64,000 nucleotides of DNA from Streptomyces sp. L-9-10 (lineage in GTDB: Bacteria; Actinomycetota; Actinomycetes; Streptomycetales; Streptomycetaceae): assembly GCF_004151105.1 (NCBI RefSeq), contig NZ_PHRF01000097.1, forward strand, positions 23,246-87,245, written 5' to 3'. Below the pieces are notes generated by a model. That model had not been told where the DNA came from. It ran no database searches and was given only the letters and a program-made list of their open reading frames with translations. A program made the translations under genes and the position numbers. How positions within the stretch are numbered: the first letter of the stretch is position 1; each line of letters opens with the position of its first letter. Shown piece after piece: positions 54,765-62,892 of this stretch.

Positions 54765-56356
54765 ACACCCCGCTCCCCGACGTCCCCGAAGTCCGCGTCG
54801 TCGGCCTCCCCCAGCTGACCCAGGGATTCGACCTGGTCGAGCGCCTGGACCTGCCCATGCATCTCAAGGTGCACGGCCCGCTGGAGCCGATGACCGGCGA
54901 GCGGCTGGCGCAGCTCGCCGAGAACATCTCCCTGACCGGCCGCGGCGGCGCCGGCTTCCCCTTCGGCAAGAAGCTGCGGGCGGTCGCCAAGGCCGCGATC
55001 CGCCGCGGCGTACGACCGGTCGTCGTGATCAACGGCAGCGAGGGCGAGCCCCCGTGCCGCAAGGACACCGTCCTGATCAACCGCGCCCCGCACCTCATAC
55101 TCGACGGCGCGCTGCTGGCCGCCGAGGCGCTCGGCGCCCGCACCCTGGTCGTCGCCGTCACCCGCAACTCCACCGAGGTCTCGATCCGCGCCGCCCTCGC
55201 CGAACGCGGCCTGTCCGACCGGCGCGGCCAGGCGCTGCGCGCCCGGGTGATCCGTACCCCCGAGCGCATGGTCTCGGGCGAGGCGTCGTCCGTGATCCGC
55301 GCCATCGGCGGCGGACCCGCCCTGCCGCCGGGCCGCCGTGAACGCGCCGCCGAGTCCGGGGTGGCCGGTCTCCCGACACTGCTGTCCAACGCCGAGACCT
55401 TCGCCCAGCTGGCCGTCGCCGCGCGTATCGGCGCCCGCCGGTACGGCCACACCGGGCTCGACAGCGAGCCGGGCACGGTCCTGCTCACCATCTCCGGCGC
55501 GGTCGCCCGTCCCATGGTGGTCGAGGCGCCGTCGGGGGTGCCGCTGCGGTACATCCTCCAGATGGCCGGCGCCCCGCCGATGCCCCAGGGTGTGCTGACC
55601 GGTGGCTACCACGGCAACTGGATCGACGCGATGGCCGCGCACGAGGCCGTCATCTCCAAGGAGTCCTTCGCCTCCTTCGGCGGCGCGCTGGGCGCGGGCG
55701 CGATCCTGCCGATCGGCCCCGAGACCTGCCCGCTGGGTGAGGCGCTACGGGTCGCCAACTGGCTCGCGGCCGAGACGGCGGGGCAGTGCGGCCCCTGCAA
55801 GCTCGGGCTGCCCGCGGCGGCGGGCGGCCTCTCCGATGTCATCAACGGCGGCGGCCAGGCCGCGCTGGAGGCGCTGCGCGCGGTGACCCAGGCGGTCAAG
55901 GGCCGGGGGGCCTGCAAGCACCCCGACGGCTCCGCGCGGTTCTTCGCCTCCACCCTGTCGGCGTTCACCGACGACCTCGCCGCGCATGTGCTGGACGGCG
56001 GCTGCGGGCGCGAGACGACGGGTGTGCTGCCGCTGCCGGGACCCGGCTACCAGGAGGCGGAGGAGTCCATTCCGAGCGGGGAGAAGCTCGCCGTGGACTG
56101 GACGCTGTGCCAGGGCCACGGTCTGTGCGCGGACATCGTCCCCGAGCTGATCCGGATGGGGCCCGACGGCTATCCGGCGCTCGCGGACGCGTCGGTTCCG
56201 ATGCATCTGCGCGGGCGTGCGCAGCGCGCGGTGCGCCGCTGCCCCGCGCTCGCGCTCCGTATCGAGCAGCCCGCGCCGGCGCGCCCCGAACGGTCCCCAC
56301 GCGCCGCGCTGCCGCCCAGCGGTGGCCGCAAGGCCCTGGGCCCCGGGCGCGGTTGA
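54761..56356 (+). CDS. NuoF-like NADH dehydrogenase fused to a 3-Cys ferredoxin
   Basis: A 531-residue flavoprotein. NuoF-type FMN/NADH motifs are clear (GRGGAGFPFGKKLRAV, VINGSEGEPPCRKDTVLIN), then an SLBB region and the helical cluster-binding part. The N3 cluster motif reads ETAGQCGPCKLG, lacking the first Cys of canonical ESCGQCTPC; another Cys is in GACKHPDG. A C-terminal ferredoxin-like segment (about 435-500) has CQGHGLC...RRCPAL, matching a [3Fe-4S] type. It overlaps the heme protein by 4 bp. NADH or a related donor is the likely input; the final acceptor is unknown. Confidence 0.8.
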   Translation: MNTPLPDVPEVRVVGLPQLTQGFDLVERLDLPMHLKVHGPLEPMTGERLAQLAENISLTGRGGAGFPFGKKLRAVAKAAIRRGVRPVVVINGSEGEPPCRKDTVLINRAPHLILDGALLAAEALGARTLVVAVTRNSTEVSIRAALAERGLSDRRGQALRARVIRTPERMVSGEASSVIRAIGGGPALPPGRRERAAESGVAGLPTLLSNAETFAQLAVAARIGARRYGHTGLDSEPGTVLLTISGAVARPMVVEAPSGVPLRYILQMAGAPPMPQGVLTGGYHGNWIDAMAAHEAVISKESFASFGGALGAGAILPIGPETCPLGEALRVANWLAAETAGQCGPCKLGLPAAAGGLSDVINGGGQAALEALRAVTQAVKGRGACKHPDGSARFFASTLSAFTDDLAAHVLDGGCGRETTGVLPLPGPGYQEAEESIPSGEKLAVDWTLCQGHGLCADIVPELIRMGPDGYPALADASVPMHLRGRAQRAVRRCPALALRIEQPAPARPERSPRAALPPSGGRKALGPGRG

Positions 56357-56433
56357 GACATCCGGGCCGGCGAGCGTCCACCGCGGGCGCCCACCGGCCC
56401 GCGGGCACCCATGGCACAAGACCCGCAGGCACT

Positions 56434-56463
56434 CATGACACAAGAAGCCATGACACAAGAAGC
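56434..56463. repeat. 15-bp tandem repeat, 2 copies
   Basis: CATGACACAAGAAGC at 56434-56448 and 56449-56463, with a diverged copy near 56410. It runs into the terminator stem. Confidence 0.85.
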
Positions 56464-56492
56464 GGGCCACCCGATCCGGGTGGCCCGCTTCT
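56458..56492. terminator. Bidirectional terminator before tRNA-Ala
   Basis: AGAAGCGGGCCACCCG (56458-56473), loop ATC, exact complement (56477-56492). It lies between the NuoF-like gene and the antisense tRNA. Confidence 0.85.
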
Positions 56493-56505
56493 CGTACTGA
56501 AGATG

Positions 56506-56578
56506 TGGAGCTAAGGAGAATTGAACTCCTGACCTCCTGCATGCCATGCAGGCGCTCTACCAACTGAGCTATAGCCCC
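56506..56578 (-). tRNA. tRNA-Ala (anticodon GGC), copy 1
   Basis: A 73-nt cloverleaf: acceptor GGGGCTA/TAGCTCC with one G-U pair and discriminator A, D-arm AGCTCAGTTGGTAGAGC, anticodon stem CCTGC/GCAGG with loop ATGGCAT (anticodon GGC), T-arm GTTCAATTC. CCA is not encoded. Identical to the copy at 58540-58612. Confidence 0.97.
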
Positions 56579-56707
56579 TTGCTGTGCGCCGCCCTCCGGG
56601 CTCTCCCCTCGGCGGCATCGCCAACATTACACGGTCCCTCCGGCTCACCACCAAATCGTTTCCGGTCTGAACGGATAAGACCGATACGCCCGGTACTGTC
56701 GGCGCTC

Positions 56708-57937
56708 GTGACTGTCGCCACGCTCCTGCGGAACACTTCCTCAAACCCCTCCCACCGGCGCTCCCTCCTGCTCGCCGTCCCGGTCTGCCTGCTGTCCTTC
56801 GCCGCCTTCTGGGCGGCGCAGCGCGCGGCCGGGGTCTCCATGATCGACCTGATGGTCTATCGCGCCGAGGGCCGGGCGGTGCTGGACGGCCGGGATCTGT
56901 ACGCGATGCGCGCGACCTCCGTTCAACTCCCGGCGACCTACCCGCCGTTCGCCGCGCTGCTGTTCACCCCGCTCACGCTGCCGGACGTCCCCGGGCTGCG
57001 TACGCTCGCCACGGCCGGGAATCTGCTGCTCCTGGTCGTGTTCGCGCAGCTCTCCCTGCGGCTGACGTTTCCCCCTGACCGGCTCCCCCGGCCATGGGTC
57101 ACCGCGCTCTGGGTGGCCGCGGCGGCCGTCTGGTGCGAGCCGGTCTGGACGACCCTGCGCTACGGGCAGATCAATCTGCTGCTCGCGGTGGCGGTGATGT
57201 GGGACCTGACCCGCCGCGACGGACACCGCTGGGCGGGCGCGGGCACCGGCCTGGCCGCCGCGGTCAAGCTCACCCCCGCGCTCTTCGCCGTGCTGTTCCT
57301 GATCGTCGGGCTGGTACGGGCCGGGGAAGGGGACCGGCGCCCGTGGCTGCGCCGGGCCGCGACAGCCGCGCTGGCCTTCTGCGCGGCGACGCTGGCCGCC
57401 GCCGCCGTTCTCCCCCGCGACTCGCTCCGCTTCTGGTCCGTGACCCTCTTCGAGACGCACCGGGTGGGCAGCGCGGAGAACACCGCCAACCAGTCGCTGC
57501 GCGGGGTCCTCGCCCGGCTGCTGCACACCGGCGAGCCGGCGCTGTGGTGGACCGCCACGGCCGCCGTGGTGGCGGCGCTCGGCCTCGCGGCGGCGGCCGC
57601 CGCGGCGCTGCGCGGGGAGCGCGCCGCCGCCGTGGCCGCCTGTGCGGCGACGGCGCTGCTGGTCAGCCCGGTCTCGTGGTCGCACCACTGGGTGTGGTGC
57701 GTACCGATCGCGCTGTATCTCGGGGCGCGCGCCGGGGTCCGGTGGGCGCTCGCCGCGGCGCTGGTCTTCTGCTCGTACGCCCTGTGGTGGGTCCCGCACG
57801 GCACCGGCCGCCCCGAACTGTCCCAGGGCGCCGCCGAGATGGCGCTCTCCGCCCTCTATCCGCTGACGGCCGCCGCCGTGATCGGGTACGTGGCCGTGTC
57901 CCCGGTCAGGCCGTGGCGAACGAGTAGAACCGCTTGA
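56708..57937 (+). CDS. GT87 family glycosyltransferase (polyprenyl-phosphate-mannose dependent type)
   Basis: A 409-residue membrane glycosyltransferase of the DUF2029/GT87 family, related to mycobacterial PimE. About ten hydrophobic helices; the catalytic-site Asp lies in MIDLMVYRAEGRAV and the family segment YPPFAALLF and KLTPALFAVLFL are present. GTG 56708 follows a -10-like TACTGT by about 8 bases, so the message may be leaderless; upstream in-frame sequence runs through the tRNA. Its 3' end overlaps the convergent zinc-ribbon gene by 32 bp. Confidence 0.85.
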   Translation: MTVATLLRNTSSNPSHRRSLLLAVPVCLLSFAAFWAAQRAAGVSMIDLMVYRAEGRAVLDGRDLYAMRATSVQLPATYPPFAALLFTPLTLPDVPGLRTLATAGNLLLLVVFAQLSLRLTFPPDRLPRPWVTALWVAAAAVWCEPVWTTLRYGQINLLLAVAVMWDLTRRDGHRWAGAGTGLAAAVKLTPALFAVLFLIVGLVRAGEGDRRPWLRRAATAALAFCAATLAAAAVLPRDSLRFWSVTLFETHRVGSAENTANQSLRGVLARLLHTGEPALWWTATAAVVAALGLAAAAAAALRGERAAAVAACAATALLVSPVSWSHHWVWCVPIALYLGARAGVRWALAAALVFCSYALWWVPHGTGRPELSQGAAEMALSALYPLTAAAVIGYVAVSPVRPWRTSRTA

Positions 57938-58139
57938 GCGCGCAGTGGTCGTCGAGGAGCCGACCGTAGATCGGCTCGCCCTCCAGCTCCCGGTACGTCT
58001 CGATGGGGTCGCCCTTTATGATCAGCGCCCGCGCGCACTCCTCGCACCAGTACTGGTACTCGGGGTTGAGCGGATCCATGTCCCGGACGATCGGCGTACC
58101 ACTGCCGCACCAGTCGCATTTACGCCTGTGTGCACCCAT
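57906..58139 (-). CDS. Small zinc-ribbon protein
   Basis: A 77-residue protein with CDWC and, 16 residues further, CEEC motifs forming a probable zinc ribbon, and a C-terminal aromatic tail (LDDHCALKRFYSFATA). Function unknown. Starts 3 bp after the stop of the next zinc-ribbon gene; a GTG at 58142 is possible. Cotranscription of two small zinc proteins suggests they act together. Its 3' end overlaps the convergent GT87 gene. Confidence 0.75.
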   Translation of the reverse strand: MGAHRRKCDWCGSGTPIVRDMDPLNPEYQYWCEECARALIIKGDPIETYRELEGEPIYGRLLDDHCALKRFYSFATA

Positions 58140-58142
58140 CAC

Positions 58143-58307
58143 TCAGCTCCAGCTGTGGCCGCAGGCCGTGCACACGTAGGAAACTCCGCCATTGTCACCA
58201 AGTACTTGAGCCACATGGGACGAACCGCACGAAGGACAGCTGAGGCCGGTACGCGCCTCCGCCGCGGCGAGCAGCTCATCGGGTTCCTCGACGCTGCTGG
58301 CGGACAT
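58143..58307 (-). CDS. Very small zinc-ribbon protein (54 residues)
   Basis: A short ORF beginning MSASSVEEPDELLAAAEART with CPSC...CTAC and a final HSWS; the spacing Cys-x2-Cys-x17-Cys-x2-Cys fits a zinc ribbon. GGGAG lies 7 bases before the ATG. It resembles a conserved Streptomyces small protein I recall. It is 3 bp from the next gene. Function unknown; nucleic-acid binding is a guess. Confidence 0.75.
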   Translation of the reverse strand: MSASSVEEPDELLAAAEARTGLSCPSCGSSHVAQVLGDNGGVSYVCTACGHSWS

Positions 58308-58539
58308 GTGCGCGCTCCCTCCCCATGCGGTCCGTCGCCCCCCTCCGGCGGTCCGATTCTGCCACGCCGAGGACTGGTGAGCAGCCTGAAAAGGCCTGCC
58401 TGTTAGGGCTTATACCCGGTGCGGCGCCGCCGACCGGCGAGCCCGGGGGTGAGGAAGAGGGCACGGGCGGGGACGAACGTCCCGAAACCAGAAATCCCGC
58501 CCCTTGCCAGGGACGGGATCCGGAGGATGAAACCGATTG

Positions 58540-58612
58540 TGGAGCTAAGGAGAATTGAACTCCTGACCTCCTGCATGCCATGCAGGCGCTCTACCAACTG
58601 AGCTATAGCCCC
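58540..58612 (-). tRNA. tRNA-Ala (anticodon GGC), copy 2
   Basis: Identical over all 73 nt to 56506-56578; flanks differ except for two bases. Discriminator A, no encoded CCA. Confidence 0.97.
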
Positions 58613-58706
58613 GCGTGTTCCCCGCGCTCAGCGCCGCGAACAAGAAGAACTTTAGCCTGCGACCAGCCGGAAAGTGAAATCCGGCCCGGTCGCCTCCGAG
58701 GCCCGC

Positions 58707-59360
58707 TCAGTCGTCGTCACCGAGGACCGGTTCCGGGAGGGTTCCGGCGTTGTGCTCCAGGAGCCGCCAGCCGCGCGCGCCCTCGCCGAGGACCGACCAG
58801 CAGCAGTTGGAGAGCCCGCCGAGCCCTTCCCAGTGATGGGATTCCAGGCCCAGCAGATGGCCGATCGTGGTGCGGATCGTGCCGCCGTGGCTGACCACGA
58901 CGAGCGTGCCGTCGTCGGGCAGCTTGTCGGCGTGGTGGAGCACCACGGGCGCGGCGCGCTCCGCCACCTCGGTCTCCAGCTCACCGCCGCCGCGCCGCAC
59001 CGGCTCGCCGCGCTTCCAGACCGCGTACTGCTCGCCGAACTGCGTGATGATCTCCTCATGGGTCAGGCCCTGCCAGGCGCCCGCGAAGGTCTCACGGAGC
59101 CCGGCGTCGTACGCGATGTCGTGCCCGGTGATCGCGGCCAGCTCACGGGCCGTGGCCGCGGCCCGCCGGAGGTCGGAGGCGATGATCGCGTCCGGCTTCA
59201 GGGAGGCCAGCAGCCGGGCGGCCCGGTGTGCCTGGGCGACACCGGCTTCGGTCAGCTCGATATCCGTGGTGCCCTGGAAGCGCCGCTCCAGATTCCACGC
59301 CGTCTGGCCGTGCCGCCACAGGATGATGCGGCGGCCCCTGCCGCCCTTGGCGCCGTTCAG
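58707..59360 (-). CDS. Histidine phosphatase family protein, probable CTG start
   Basis: A 217-residue phosphoglycerate-mutase-like phosphatase. Catalytic RHG (RRIILWRHGQTAWNLERRFQ) at residues 16-18 and the second His region (VVVSHGGTIRTTIGHLL). No ATG, GTG or TTG occurs in frame before RHG: a TGA at 59367-59369 closes the frame just upstream, and the only start-like codon is CTG 59358-59360, which overlaps the rsfS stop as CTGA. The homologues I recall begin at the same residues (NGAKGGRGRRI). Substrate unknown. Cotranscribed with rsfS. Confidence 0.85.
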   Translation of the reverse strand: MNGAKGGRGRRIILWRHGQTAWNLERRFQGTTDIELTEAGVAQAHRAARLLASLKPDAIIASDLRRAAATARELAAITGHDIAYDAGLRETFAGAWQGLTHEEIITQFGEQYAVWKRGEPVRRGGGELETEVAERAAPVVLHHADKLPDDGTLVVVSHGGTIRTTIGHLLGLESHHWEGLGGLSNCCWSVLGEGARGWRLLEHNAGTLPEPVLGDDD

Positions 59361-59842
59361 CTCAGCTCACCGTCCGTGTCACCGGAGATCCCGGCGCGCT
59401 CGCCGCCGTCGCCCACCGACTCGGCGTGCTCCGCGGCCTTGCCCCGGGTCTTGACGGCGTCCTCGGGAAGCGGCAGCTCGGGGCAGTCCTTCCACAGCCG
59501 CTCCAGGGCGTAGAAGACCCGCTCCTCGCTGTGCTGCACATGCACGACGATGTCGACGTAGTCGAGGAGGATCCAGCGCGCGTCGCGGTCGCCCTCACGG
59601 CGCACCGGCTTGGCGCCCAGTTCCTTCTGGAGCCTCTCCTCGATCTCGTCGACGATCGACTTGACCTGGCGGTCGTTGGGCGCCGAGGCGAGCAGGAAGG
59701 CATCGGTGATCGACAGCACATCGCTGACGTCGTACGCGATGATGTCGTGCGCGAGCCGGTCGGCGGCCGCCTGGGCGGCGGCGTTGACGAGCTCGATGGA
59801 ACGGTCAGTAGCGGTCACAAGCAGGCTTCCGTCGGTGGTCAT
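59357..59842 (-). CDS. rsfS: Ribosome silencing factor RsfS
   Basis: A 161-residue protein that binds ribosomal protein L14 and blocks subunit joining in starvation. Conserved core AHDIIAYDVSDVLSITDAFL, VDEIEERLQKELGAKPVRRE, WILLDYVDIVVHVQHSEERV with a longer acidic tail. ATG 59842 is chosen by family length; upstream in-frame ATG (MPHRLSVV) adds 15 residues. The histidine phosphatase follows with a 4-bp overlap, an arrangement near nadD seen in many actinobacteria. Confidence 0.95.
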   Translation of the reverse strand: MTTDGSLLVTATDRSIELVNAAAQAAADRLAHDIIAYDVSDVLSITDAFLLASAPNDRQVKSIVDEIEERLQKELGAKPVRREGDRDARWILLDYVDIVVHVQHSEERVFYALERLWKDCPELPLPEDAVKTRGKAAEHAESVGDGGERAGISGDTDGELS

Positions 59843-59940
59843 GGAGATACCAAGGATCTCACGGACCACCGACAGCCGGTGCGGCACGGGAGCAGGGCCG
59901 GGTATCGCGCCCGGCCCCGTGGGTCCTGTCCCCGCCGGAC

Positions 59941-61713
59941 TCAGTCGACCTTGTAGTCCTGGCCGAGGACGACGGACACATCCGCGTTCGTGGCGGCCTT
60001 GCCCTTCTTCACCGCGCCGGCCGGCAGTCCGAGGGTCTTGGCGACCTCTTCCGCCTCCGGCTTCTTGGCCTCGTCGCCGTAGGTGACCTGCGAGGATGCC
60101 ACCGCCTCCGCCGTGCCGGCGTCCACGAAGGCATAGCCGCCGTTGACCAGCGCGATCCGGGAGGACTCCGCCGCGTCCTGGTCGCCGGACGCGTTCCTCA
60201 CCCCGACGCGCACGGCGGAACCCTGCTCCGGAGCGCTGACCGAACCGCCCAGGATGTCCTTCACCACACTCTCCGCGGCCTGCTCGCTGAGCAGGCCGTT
60301 CTGCTGGGCGGGCAGCAGCACGGTCTTGTAGTCGCCGACCTTGGCGTGCTCGGCCAGCTTGGCGAGGGAGGCACCCAGGTCCTTCTCGGGCAGTGAGGGA
60401 TCGAGGATCTGCGCCAGGGTCTCGACGGTGACGGTGGCGGCCTGCGGGTCGTCCGACATCTTCCGCAGCACCCCCTGGAGGACCTGGCCGAACCGCTGGA
60501 GCTGCTTGGCCTCCAGCTCTCCGGGCGCGCTGTACGTGGCGTAGGCGACGGCCATCTTCCCGTTGAGCGTCTGGTTCTCGCCCTTCTTGACGACCGGGTC
60601 GTCGCCCTTCTTCGCCCCGGGCACCTCGACGTCGGTGGTCAGGTCGATCGTGCCGACGAGTTCGACGAGGTTCTCCAGATACGGGGTGTCGAGCCGCCAG
60701 GTACCGGTGATCTTGGTGCCGAGGAGCGTGCCGATGGCCTCGCGCGTTCCGTCCGAGCCGTCGTCGTCGACGGACTTGCCGAGCGTGGTGGAGACGCCGT
60801 CGTCATCGGCGACGGAGAGGGTGTTGGGCAGCAGGACGGTGGTGCCCCGGCCTGTCGTGGCGTTGTTGACCAGCAGCGCCGTGGAGGTGCCCTTCTCCTT
60901 GGTGTTGTGCAGATGCACCACGATCACATCGCGCTTCTGCGGTCCCGTGGCGGTGGTCTTCTTCTCGTCCGCGCCGCCGAGACCGGGCAGCTTGCCCGCG
61001 TACCAGAGATAGCCGACGCCGCCGGTGACCGCGAGGGCGAGAACGACGACGAGGGCCACGATCCGGCTGCGGCCGCGCCGCTTGGCCTCTTCGCGCCGCT
61101 CGGAGCGGCTCTCGGTGAACTTCAGCCAGTCGATGACGTCTTCGGAGTCCTCGTCCGGCTCCTCTATGAACGAGAACTGCTCGGTCCGGTAGTCACGGTC
61201 CTGCCCGTCGGGGCGCCGCTGCTCCGGTACGGGCACGGACGCGGGCGCCGGGGCGGGTGCGGGCGCCTGGGCGGGCGCGGCGGTCTGCTCGGGCGTCCGG
61301 TCCTCGGTCTGCCCCTGCTGCTGCGGGATGTTCCACTGCTGGGTGGTGTCGACGCCGACGGGCTGCTGCTGCCCGGTGTCGTAGCCGTAGCCGTAGCCGT
61401 CGTATCCGTACCCCTGCTGCTGCGACGGCTGTTGCTGCTGCTGCGGTGACGGCTGCGCGTACGGGTCGTACTGCTGCTGGGGCTGCGCGGACTGCTGGGG
61501 CTGGGACTGGGGCTGGGCGTACGGGTCGTATCCGTACCCCTGTTGCTGCTGGGGCGGCTGGTGCTGCGACGGCTGCCCGTAGGCGTCGTACTGCTGCTGC
61601 TGTGGCGGCTGGGGCTGTTGGTACACCGGCTGCCCGTACTCGTCGTAACCGACGACCCTGGGCCGCGTGTCATACGGGTCGTACGGATCGTACGGCTGCT
61701 GCTGGTCGTTCAC
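59941..61713 (-). CDS. LCP (LytR-CpsA-Psr) family protein with degenerate catalytic site
   Basis: A 590-residue membrane protein. A long Gln/Pro/Tyr-rich cytoplasmic N-terminus (about 1-190), one membrane helix (VALVVVLALAVTGGVGYLWY), an LCP domain (about 265-430) and a LytR_C domain (about 490-590). Active LCP enzymes transfer wall polymers to peptidoglycan using conserved Arg/Asp residues; here the usual SIPRD reads LLPNT and the later Arg cluster reads ATYSAP, so activity is doubtful. GTG 61713 has AGGGG 6 bases upstream. Between rsfS and nadD, the usual locus. Confidence 0.85.
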   Translation of the reverse strand: MNDQQQPYDPYDPYDTRPRVVGYDEYGQPVYQQPQPPQQQQYDAYGQPSQHQPPQQQQGYGYDPYAQPQSQPQQSAQPQQQYDPYAQPSPQQQQQPSQQQGYGYDGYGYGYDTGQQQPVGVDTTQQWNIPQQQGQTEDRTPEQTAAPAQAPAPAPAPASVPVPEQRRPDGQDRDYRTEQFSFIEEPDEDSEDVIDWLKFTESRSERREEAKRRGRSRIVALVVVLALAVTGGVGYLWYAGKLPGLGGADEKKTTATGPQKRDVIVVHLHNTKEKGTSTALLVNNATTGRGTTVLLPNTLSVADDDGVSTTLGKSVDDDGSDGTREAIGTLLGTKITGTWRLDTPYLENLVELVGTIDLTTDVEVPGAKKGDDPVVKKGENQTLNGKMAVAYATYSAPGELEAKQLQRFGQVLQGVLRKMSDDPQAATVTVETLAQILDPSLPEKDLGASLAKLAEHAKVGDYKTVLLPAQQNGLLSEQAAESVVKDILGGSVSAPEQGSAVRVGVRNASGDQDAAESSRIALVNGGYAFVDAGTAEAVASSQVTYGDEAKKPEAEEVAKTLGLPAGAVKKGKAATNADVSVVLGQDYKVD

Positions 61714-61732
61714 CGGTGCCCCTCTCCGTGGC

Positions 61733-62368
61733 TCATGCGCCGCGGTACAACTGCCGTTTGTCGATGTAGCGCACCACACCGTCCGGCACCAGGTACCAGA
61801 CCGGATCGCCCTTGGCGACCCTCCCCCGGCAGTCGGTCGACGAGATCGCCAGCGCGGGCACCTCCACCAGGGAGACCCCGCCCTTGGGCAGTCCGTCGTC
61901 CGTCAGATCATGGCCCGGCCGGGTCACTCCGATGAAGTGGGCGAGCGAGAACAGCTCTTCGTGGTCCCGCCAGCTCAGGATCTGGGAGAGCGCGTCGGCT
62001 CCGGTGATGAAGAAGAGGTCCGCGTCGCCGTGGACGGCCCGCAGATCCCGCAGCGTGTCGATCGTATAGGTCGGACCGCCGCGGTCGATGTCACTGCGGC
62101 TGACCGAGAACTGCGGATTGGACGCGGTGGCGATGACCGTCATCAGATAGCGGTCCTCGGCCGGGGAGACCGCGCGCTGGCTCTTCTGCCACGGCTGGCC
62201 CGTCGGCACGAACACCACCTCGTCGAGGTGGAACAGGGCGGCCACTTCACTGGCCGCCACCAGGTGTCCATGGTGGATCGGGTCGAATGTCCCGCCCATC
62301 ACGCCGAGTCGGCGCTTGCCACGACCGGATCCGGGTTCACGACCACCGGCCGCCTGCTGCTCTCCCAT
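61733..62368 (-). CDS. nadD: Nicotinate-nucleotide adenylyltransferase
   Basis: A 211-residue enzyme of NAD synthesis (nicotinate mononucleotide + ATP). Signature GGTFDPIHHGHLVAA and the C-terminal ISSTDCRGR are intact. ATG 62368 (MGEQQAAGG) starts a plausible disordered N-terminus before the fold at about residue 20; the frame also stays open upstream without family similarity. Nineteen bp upstream of the LCP gene. Confidence 0.96.
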   Translation of the reverse strand: MGEQQAAGGREPGSGRGKRRLGVMGGTFDPIHHGHLVAASEVAALFHLDEVVFVPTGQPWQKSQRAVSPAEDRYLMTVIATASNPQFSVSRSDIDRGGPTYTIDTLRDLRAVHGDADLFFITGADALSQILSWRDHEELFSLAHFIGVTRPGHDLTDDGLPKGGVSLVEVPALAISSTDCRGRVAKGDPVWYLVPDGVVRYIDKRQLYRGA

Positions 62369-62406
62369 GCGTCCAGAGCCTACTGGCACAAGATGACGCC
62401 CCGGTG

Positions 62407-62568
62407 TCAGCGGTCGCGGTTGAAGCGGGTGGTGATCCACAGCAGCAGGAGCAGCGCGAACAGGGCGCCGCCACCGACGAGGTAGGGGTTGAGGCTTTCG
62501 TGGTTGCCGCCGCGCTCGGCGCCCTCGGCGAGCGTGACCAGGTGGGCGGCGGTACCGGTGAGGCTCAT
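62407..62568 (-). CDS. Very small membrane protein (53 residues)
   Basis: A short ORF MSLTGTAAHLVTLAEGAERG with one membrane helix (VGGGALFALLLLLWITTRF) and a basic end (NRDR). I recall a conserved Streptomyces protein of this pattern upstream of nadD. Function unknown. Confidence 0.75.
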   Translation of the reverse strand: MSLTGTAAHLVTLAEGAERGGNHESLNPYLVGGGALFALLLLLWITTRFNRDR

Positions 62569-62652
62569 CTTCTACGGGCCCTTTTCTTCGCGGGTGGGAG
62601 CGGAGACTTCGCGCACATCGTATGCGGGGGCCTCGGGCACGCTCACGCCGAC

Positions 62653-62805
62653 TCAGTCGTTGTGGTCGTTGTCGCGGTATCCGCGCAACAGGAACCAGGC
62701 GAGCAGGACGACTCCGACCATCGAGACGACCAGCACGATCCGCAACGTATCGCCCGGTCCCTGCTGGGCCGATGCGGCGGCGAGCAGTGTGAAGGTATCC
62801 GGCAT
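62653..62805 (-). CDS. Very small membrane protein (50 residues)
   Basis: A short ORF beginning MPDTFTLLAAASAQQGPGD, then one membrane helix (IVLVVSMVGVVLLAWFLLRG) and an acidic tail (YRDNDHND). AGGAG lies 10 bases before the ATG. No known function; the two tiny membrane proteins may be a pair. Confidence 0.65.
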   Translation of the reverse strand: MPDTFTLLAAASAQQGPGDTLRIVLVVSMVGVVLLAWFLLRGYRDNDHND

Positions 62806-62892
62806 CTCGGGTGTGCTCCTCGGTCTCTTCCGGCCGGCGCCCGGGGTGACGGCTCCCGGTAACACGGCCACAGGCCCCCGTCACACGGTAGA

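Noticed and set aside
56506..58612. Integrated mobile element between tRNA genes
   Set aside because: No integrase, excisionase or transposase gene and no shared sequence beyond the tRNA itself.
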